In this document: positions 33,720 through 38,026 of the stretch, one piece after another
Position numbering within the stretch: position 1 is the stretch's first letter
Layout: every line of letters starts with the position of its first letter
NCBI GenBank assembly: GCA_027019465.1
Contig: JALUWM010000116.1
Location: 1 to 38,026, forward strand
DNA: 38,026 nt
From: Campylobacterales bacterium
GTDB lineage: Bacteria > Campylobacterota > Campylobacteria > Campylobacterales > Nautiliaceae
Direction: 5' to 3'
Translations under genes and position numbers: made by a program
The notes under the pieces: model-generated
Databases searched by the model: none
What the model was told of the DNA's origin: nothing
Seen by the model: the letters and a program-made list of their open reading frames with translations, nothing else

Positions 33720-34436
33720 ATGGCAGGACATAATAAATGGTCTAAAGTAAAGCATATCAAAGCTAAAGAAGATGCTAAAAAGAGTAAAATATTTACAAAA
33801 CATGTAAGAGCTATAATGACTGCAGCTAGAAGCGGCGGTGGTAATCCTGATACAAATGCGGCGTTAAGACTTGCAGTTGACAGGGCAAAAGCGGATTCTA
33901 TGCCTACAAACAATATTCAAAGGGCAATTGATAAAGCTACTGGAAATATTGATGGAATGGTTTTAGAAGAGATTGTTTATGAAGGATATGGACCAGGAGG
34001 CGTTGCCGTTATGGTTGAGTGTCTTACAGACAATAAAAACAGAGCCGTAGCGGCAGTCAGACACGCTTTTAAAAAAGCTGGTGGAAATTTAGGGACTAGC
34101 GGAAGCGTTGCTTGGATGTTTGAAAAAAAAGGTATAATTGTTTTGAACAAATCAAGTAAAGATGAAGAAATTGAAGAAAAAGCTATTGACGCAGGAGCTG
34201 AAGATATAAAAGATATGGGTGATGTGTTGGTTATAGAAACAACGCCTGAAGATTTTAATAATGTTTTAGAGGCTGTGAGTTCAATAGAAGATGTTGAAAT
34301 ACTTGAAAGTAATATTCAACTGGTAGCTACAAATGAAAGTGATGTTGATGATGAAACAGCAGAAAAAGTGGAGCATTTAATAGAGGTTTTAGAAGACATA
34401 GATGATATTCAAAATGTCATTCATAATATGGCATAA
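33720..34436 (+). CDS. yebC: YebC/PmpR family translation or transcription factor
   Basis: The 238-residue protein begins [20 protein letters not shown], then [20 protein letters not shown] and [20 protein letters not shown], all diagnostic of the YebC family. Members have been described as DNA-binding regulators and, more recently, as ribosome-associated factors that relieve stalling at proline-rich motifs. The acidic C-terminus ([20 protein letters not shown]) fits. It is divergent from nth with its own promoter. Confidence 0.95.
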   Translation: MAGHNKWSKVKHIKAKEDAKKSKIFTKHVRAIMTAARSGGGNPDTNAALRLAVDRAKADSMPTNNIQRAIDKATGNIDGMVLEEIVYEGYGPGGVAVMVECLTDNKNRAVAAVRHAFKKAGGNLGTSGSVAWMFEKKGIIVLNKSSKDEEIEEKAIDAGAEDIKDMGDVLVIETTPEDFNNVLEAVSSIEDVEILESNIQLVATNESDVDDETAEKVEHLIEVLEDIDDIQNVIHNMA

Positions 34437-34459
34437 AAAAAATTAAAAAAAGGATAAAT

Positions 34460-35335
34460 ATGAAAAAAGTTATAATAGGTTCAATGATATCAGCAGCGGC
34501 ACTTTTTGCATTTCCTGGTATGCAAGGAATGGGAGGAATGCATGGTAATGGAATGATTGGAAAGCCTTTAAAAGGTCTTACAAACAATACAGTATTAGCT
34601 ACAGTTGATGGTAGAAAAATTACGGTTGCTGAAATTAATGATTATGTTCAAGGAATTACTGGAGATAATAGAATTAGACTTCAAGAATTACCTGCTCAAC
34701 ATATTAAAAAATTTGTATCTCAATATATTGATACGCTTGAACTTTACAAAAAAGCAAAATCAGTAGAAAAAACACCTCAGTTTAAAGCGGCAAAAATGAA
34801 ATTGGCTGTTGATATGTGGCTTAAAAATCAATATCAAAATATGAAAATATCAGATAATCAAGTAAAAGCTTTTTATGAAAAAAATAAAAATATTTATTTT
34901 AGAACAACTCCAAAAATCAAAGCAAGACATATTTTAGTAAGAAATGAAAAAGAAGCTGAAAAATTAATCAATGAATTAAAAGGACTTCACGGAAAAGCTC
35001 TTGAAGATAAATTTGCAAAACTTGCTAAAGAGTATTCAATAGGACCAAGTAAAGTTAATGGTGGAGAACTTGGATGGTTTAATCCAAAACAAATGGTACC
35101 TGCATTTTCAAAAGCTGCAGAAAAACTAAAACCTGGTCAAATCACACTAAAACCTGTTCATACAAGATTTGGATATCATGTAATTTTAGTTGAAGGTAAA
35201 CAAACAAATTCTTATATTCCTTTTAATAAAGTTAGAGCTCAAATTATTAATTATCTAAAACAACTTAAATTAAAAGATGAACTTCAAAAAATACAATCTA
35301 GCGAAAATGTAAAATATTCTATTCCAAACAGCTAA
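34460..35335 (+). CDS. Periplasmic PpiC-type peptidyl-prolyl isomerase (PEB4/SurA-like)
   Basis: The 291-residue protein has a signal peptide (about 1-18) and then a Met/Gly-rich stretch (GMQGMGGMHGNGMIG, about 20-34) before a SurA-like N-terminal helical domain. The parvulin domain spans about 150-255: KARHILVRNEKEAEKLI, FAKLAKEYSIGPSKVNGGEL, GWFNPKQMVPAF and HTRFGYHVILVEG. Such proteins chaperone outer-membrane proteins in the periplasm; Campylobacter PEB4 is the closest described type. In Campylobacter peb4 is, as I recall, also followed by the aldolase gene fba. The Met/Gly-rich stretch is unusual. Confidence 0.9.
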   Translation: MKKVIIGSMISAAALFAFPGMQGMGGMHGNGMIGKPLKGLTNNTVLATVDGRKITVAEINDYVQGITGDNRIRLQELPAQHIKKFVSQYIDTLELYKKAKSVEKTPQFKAAKMKLAVDMWLKNQYQNMKISDNQVKAFYEKNKNIYFRTTPKIKARHILVRNEKEAEKLINELKGLHGKALEDKFAKLAKEYSIGPSKVNGGELGWFNPKQMVPAFSKAAEKLKPGQITLKPVHTRFGYHVILVEGKQTNSYIPFNKVRAQIINYLKQLKLKDELQKIQSSENVKYSIPNS

Positions 35336-35345
35336 GGAGAAATTT

Positions 35346-36413
35346 ATGAGTTTTAGGGATTTAGTAAAACCCGGAGTTTTAAGTGGAAGTGAAACGGCAA
35401 AAGTTATGGACTGGGCAAAAGAAAACGGTTTTGCTTTTCCTGCTATTAATATAGTGGGGACAGATTCTGCAAATGCCGTAATGGAAGCAGCAAAAGAGGC
35501 TAATTTACCTGTTATTATTCAATTTAGTAACGGAGGAGCTCACTTTTGGGCTGGAAAAGGACTTAGCAATGAAGACCAAAAAGCGGCAATTTTAGGTGCT
35601 GTTGCAGGGGCTAAACATATCCATACATTAGCCAAGTCTTATGGAATTCCTGTAATTTTACATACAGACCACGCAGCTAGAAAACTTTTACCTTGGATTG
35701 ATGGGCTTATTGAAGAAAATGCTAAACATTACGAAAAATACGGCAGACCTCTTTTTTCTTCTCATATGCTTGATTTAAGCGAAGAGCTGCTTGAGGAAAA
35801 TGTTGCTACTTGTAAAGAATATCTTCAAAAAATGGCTCCATTAGATATTATGCTTGAAATTGAACTTGGGGTAACAGGCGGAGAAGAAGACGGAGTGGAT
35901 AACAGCGGAATTGATAACTCTAAACTTTATACTCAACCAGAAGATGTGGCATATGCTTATAAGGAACTCAGCGAAGTTAGTGATTTATTTACTATTGCTG
36001 CAAGTTTTGGGAATGTGCACGGTGTTTATAAACCTGGACATGTAAAATTAGAGCCAGTTATTCTTAAAAATTCACAAGAGTATGTAAGAAAAGAGTTTAA
36101 TTTAGACAAAGAAAAACCTATTAGATTTGTATTTCACGGAGGAAGCGGAAGCGAGCTTAGCAAAATTCAAGAAGCACTTGATTACGGTGTTGTTAAAATG
36201 AATGTTGATACAGATACCCAATGGGCGTTTTGGGAAGGCGTAAAAAATTATGTTGAAAAATATCACGATTATCTACAGTCTCAAATCGGAAACCCAGAAG
36301 GTGAAGACAAACCAAACAAAAAATATTACGACCCTAGAAAATGGCTAAGAGAGGGTGAAGTTTCTATGAAAAATAGAGTAATAGAAGCTTATAAAGATTT
36401 AAGGGCTATTTAA
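35346..36413 (+). CDS. fba: Class II fructose-bisphosphate aldolase
   Basis: This Zn-dependent enzyme interconverts fructose 1,6-bisphosphate with dihydroxyacetone phosphate and glyceraldehyde 3-phosphate. In an organism living on CO2 it would serve gluconeogenesis. The 355-residue protein has the metal and substrate block VILHTDHAARKLLPW (near 100-114), MLEIELGVTGGEEDGVDN, FGNVHGVYKPG with a Zn-binding His, and FVFHGGSGS. The length and the long DPRKWLREGE C-terminus match the class IIA (FbaA) type. It starts 10 bases after the PpiC gene, with AAGGAG. Confidence 0.96.
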   Translation: MSFRDLVKPGVLSGSETAKVMDWAKENGFAFPAINIVGTDSANAVMEAAKEANLPVIIQFSNGGAHFWAGKGLSNEDQKAAILGAVAGAKHIHTLAKSYGIPVILHTDHAARKLLPWIDGLIEENAKHYEKYGRPLFSSHMLDLSEELLEENVATCKEYLQKMAPLDIMLEIELGVTGGEEDGVDNSGIDNSKLYTQPEDVAYAYKELSEVSDLFTIAASFGNVHGVYKPGHVKLEPVILKNSQEYVRKEFNLDKEKPIRFVFHGGSGSELSKIQEALDYGVVKMNVDTDTQWAFWEGVKNYVEKYHDYLQSQIGNPEGEDKPNKKYYDPRKWLREGEVSMKNRVIEAYKDLRAI

Positions 36414-36531
36414 GCTCTTTTTTACTTTTTCGTTATTTAGTCAGTGCCTTTTTTATAATCAATTGTTAATTTTGATATAATTACTTTAAAATAATTTTAA
36501 TTATTATAATTTAAAAACGAATAAGGTAATT
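36414..36531 (+). other. Intergenic region between fba and the ATPase gene
   Basis: These 118 bases contain no open frame of note. They are AT-rich with two TATAAT hexamers. No stable hairpin with a T-run was found after fba, so a terminator is not supported. The region probably marks the border between the core run and the ATPase gene. Confidence 0.6.
36505..36510 (+). promoter_or_regulatory. Candidate -10 element for the DUF234 ATPase gene
   Basis: TATAAT lies 21 bases before the ATG, with ATAAGG in between. A second TATAAT at 36476-36481 is an alternative. Neither has a clear -35. Chance matches are likely in this composition, but a separate promoter is expected because the gene is 118 bases from fba. 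Confidence 0.4.
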
Positions 36532-37863
36532 ATGTTTGTAAATAGAAAAAAAGAGTTTCAAATTTTAGAGAATGAATATAATAAAAATCAATTTAGATTC
36601 TTAGTTTTGTACGGTAGAAGAAGAGTAGGAAAAACAACACTTATAAAACATTTTCTAATAAAACATAAAGGTATCTATTTTCTCGCTACAATAGAAAATG
36701 AAGCACTTTTAATAGAAAAATTTAAAAATATCGTGGCTGATTATTTTGATGATAATTTTTTAAGAAGTTTGCCTATAAATTCATTTGAGCAAATTTTTCA
36801 GTATATTTCAAATAAAAATGAAAAATTAATAATTGTAATTGATGAATTTCAATATCTATCTAAAATAAATTCTGCAATTTCCTCTATTTTTCAAACTATT
36901 ATTGATGAATATTTAAAAAATAAAAATATTTTTTTAATTTTATGCGGAAGTATAATATCTCTTATGTATAAAGAAACTCTTTCATATTCATCTCCTCTTT
37001 ATGGAAGAAGAACGGCTAATATTAAGCTTTCTCAATTAAATTTTAAATATATCAAAGAATTTATTGATAAAGATATTATTACTCAAATTGAAATTTATTC
37101 TATTTTAGGCGGAGTGCCAAAATACTTAGAAATGTTTGAATTTGAAGAGGATATATATAAATCTATTGCAAAAAATATTTTAGATAAAGATAGCTTTTTA
37201 TATAATGAGCCATATTTTTTACTTCAAGATGAAGTGAGTGAAACTCTTACATATTTTTCTATTTTGGAAGTTATAGCAAACGGAAATCATAAAATAGGGG
37301 ATATTGCAAAAAAGCTTCAAAAGCCTGTAACAAATATAACCTCTTTTATAAAAAAACTAATAGATTTAGAAATTATCTATAAAGATATTCCAATAACAGA
37401 AAATCACAAGAGTAAAAAAGGACTTTATTTTATAAAAGATAATTTCATTAGATTTTGGTTTAGTTATGTATTTCCTTATAAATCTCAACTTGAAATAGAA
37501 AATATTGAATTTGTATTAAATAAACTAAAACTGACTTTTAGTGAGTTTGTAGCAAAAACTTATGAAGATTTAGCAATAGAATATGTTTTGAGTAATTTTG
37601 AAGTAAATAGATGCGGTAGATGGTGGGATAAAAATACAGAAATTGATATAGTGGGAATTGCAGATGATTTTGTTATTTTTGGGGAATGTAAATGGCAAAA
37701 TAGAAAAGTTACAATGAAAATTTTAAATGATTTAATTGAAAAATCTAATAAAATTGAATCTACTAATAAAAAATATATTCTATTTTCTAAAAGTGGATTT
37801 AGTGATGAATTGATTGAATTTGCGAGTAAAAATGAAAATATCTTTTTAAAAAAGATTATTTAA
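36532..37863 (+). CDS. Archaeal-type AAA ATPase with DUF234/PD-(D/E)XK C-terminus
   Basis: The 443-residue protein has Walker A GRRRVGKT (28-35) and Walker B IIVIDEFQ (100-107), with the VNRKKEFQ start and FLILCGSIISLMYKE sensor region typical of the archaeal ATPase family (PF01637-like). A winged-helix-like segment follows (KIGDIAKKLQKPVTNITSFI), then a C-terminal domain with Glu370-x-Asp372 and Glu385-Cys-Lys387 in FGECKW, a PD-(D/E)XK nuclease signature seen in DUF234. This family is abundant in archaea and thermophilic bacteria, often as solitary genes. The true function is unknown. It is preceded by its own promoter region and is probably acquired. Confidence 0.85.
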   Translation: MFVNRKKEFQILENEYNKNQFRFLVLYGRRRVGKTTLIKHFLIKHKGIYFLATIENEALLIEKFKNIVADYFDDNFLRSLPINSFEQIFQYISNKNEKLIIVIDEFQYLSKINSAISSIFQTIIDEYLKNKNIFLILCGSIISLMYKETLSYSSPLYGRRTANIKLSQLNFKYIKEFIDKDIITQIEIYSILGGVPKYLEMFEFEEDIYKSIAKNILDKDSFLYNEPYFLLQDEVSETLTYFSILEVIANGNHKIGDIAKKLQKPVTNITSFIKKLIDLEIIYKDIPITENHKSKKGLYFIKDNFIRFWFSYVFPYKSQLEIENIEFVLNKLKLTFSEFVAKTYEDLAIEYVLSNFEVNRCGRWWDKNTEIDIVGIADDFVIFGECKWQNRKVTMKILNDLIEKSNKIESTNKKYILFSKSGFSDELIEFASKNENIFLKKII

Positions 37864-37920
37864 ATTATTTCACCCTAAAGGTCAAGAGAAGTTTCAGAAT
37901 TAATTATACCAATCCCCAAA

Positions 37921-38025
37921 TCATTTCTTACAGTTAAATTTATAATTCCAAGCATCAATAATCCAATCATAACCACAAAGCTGTTTTACACTTTTTTTAT
38001 TGTTCATCCAATTTATTAAAGCATC
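37921..38025 (-). CDS. Possible C-terminal end of a minus-strand gene entering from the right
   Basis: The minus strand is open from the right edge to a TGA at 37921-37923, giving about 34 residues ending DWIIDAWNYKFNCKK. The composition (Trp, Cys, Asn, Lys) is protein-like, but the stretch is too short to identify. A second minus-strand frame, shifted by one, also reads through to a TAG near 37876, so a frameshifted remnant is possible. The rest of the region after 37863 shows nothing I can name. Confidence 0.25.
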   Translation of the reverse strand, partial: DALINWMNNKKSVKQLCGYDWIIDAWNYKFNCKK

Positions 38026-38026
38026 A

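Noticed and set aside
33659-33913. An in-frame upstream extension of nth adding 85 residues
   Set aside because: The extension is antisense to the first part of yebC, lacks any endonuclease III similarity and is a hydrophobic by-product of that strand. The ATG at 33658 has AAAAGGA before it and gives the normal family length.
36414-36531. A rho-independent terminator after fba
   Set aside because: T-runs are present but no stable GC-containing hairpin precedes them. T-runs are common throughout this AT-rich DNA.

Overview
The window is very AT-rich and tightly packed, with almost no non-coding DNA. It reads like the chromosome of a Campylobacterota (Epsilonproteobacteria) member. Supporting signs are a duplicated FlgG-type rod pair behind a sigma-54 promoter, a CiaD-like gene beside cca and purU, a CetB/Aer-like PAS protein, short-form HisG, a type III pantothenate kinase and a PEB4-like PpiC isomerase. 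A free-living, possibly thermophilic vent lineage such as Nautiliales would fit. That placement is an inference from gene content and composition, not a database result.

Layout. (1) 1-1425, minus strand: a PAS sensor followed by a histidine-phosphotransfer (Hpt) protein cut by the left edge. (2) 1513-13815, plus strand: one nearly gapless run, rplI-hslV-hslU-era, then six genes in MSHA pilus order (PilM-PilN fusion, PilO-like, PilP/MshK-like, secretin, ExeA/MshM-like ATPase, TPR/MshN-like), then an HDOD protein, rnr and holA. (3) 13816-24846, minus strand: flgF-flgG from a sigma-54 promoter, dsbD, leuD-leuB, a small TPR-like gene, a CiaD-like gene, cca, purU, an unlisted 40-residue ORF, trmL, a one-piece type IIG restriction-modification enzyme, and a YgbA-type cysteine-rich protein. 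(4) 24910-33010, plus strand: rpoD, nadE, lpxK, a YfgM-like/BamB-like pair, a tyrosine recombinase, a small unknown gene, coaX, hisG and a SAM methyltransferase. (5) nth on the minus strand, divergent from yebC, a PpiC isomerase and class II fba on the plus strand. (6) A DUF234-type ATPase with a nuclease-like C-terminus, then a 163-base right edge that may hold the tail of a minus-strand gene.

How the genes fit together. Most are housekeeping genes: ribosome and tRNA work (rplI, era, trmL, cca), proteolysis (HslUV), DNA replication and repair (holA, nth), RNA decay (rnr), leucine and histidine synthesis, cofactors (nadE, coaX), lipid A (lpxK), sigma-70 and flagellar rod. The most distinctive block is the six-gene envelope machine at 4723-10178. 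It matches the order of mshI-J-K-L-M-N but has no extension ATPase, platform protein or pilins here. It resembles the Campylobacter Cts competence apparatus, so DNA uptake is a reasonable hypothesis. The type IIG enzyme and the DUF234 ATPase are the likeliest acquired genes.

No tRNA, rRNA, CRISPR array or insertion sequence was seen, and no convincing intrinsic terminator. No gene-free stretch exceeds 300 bases.
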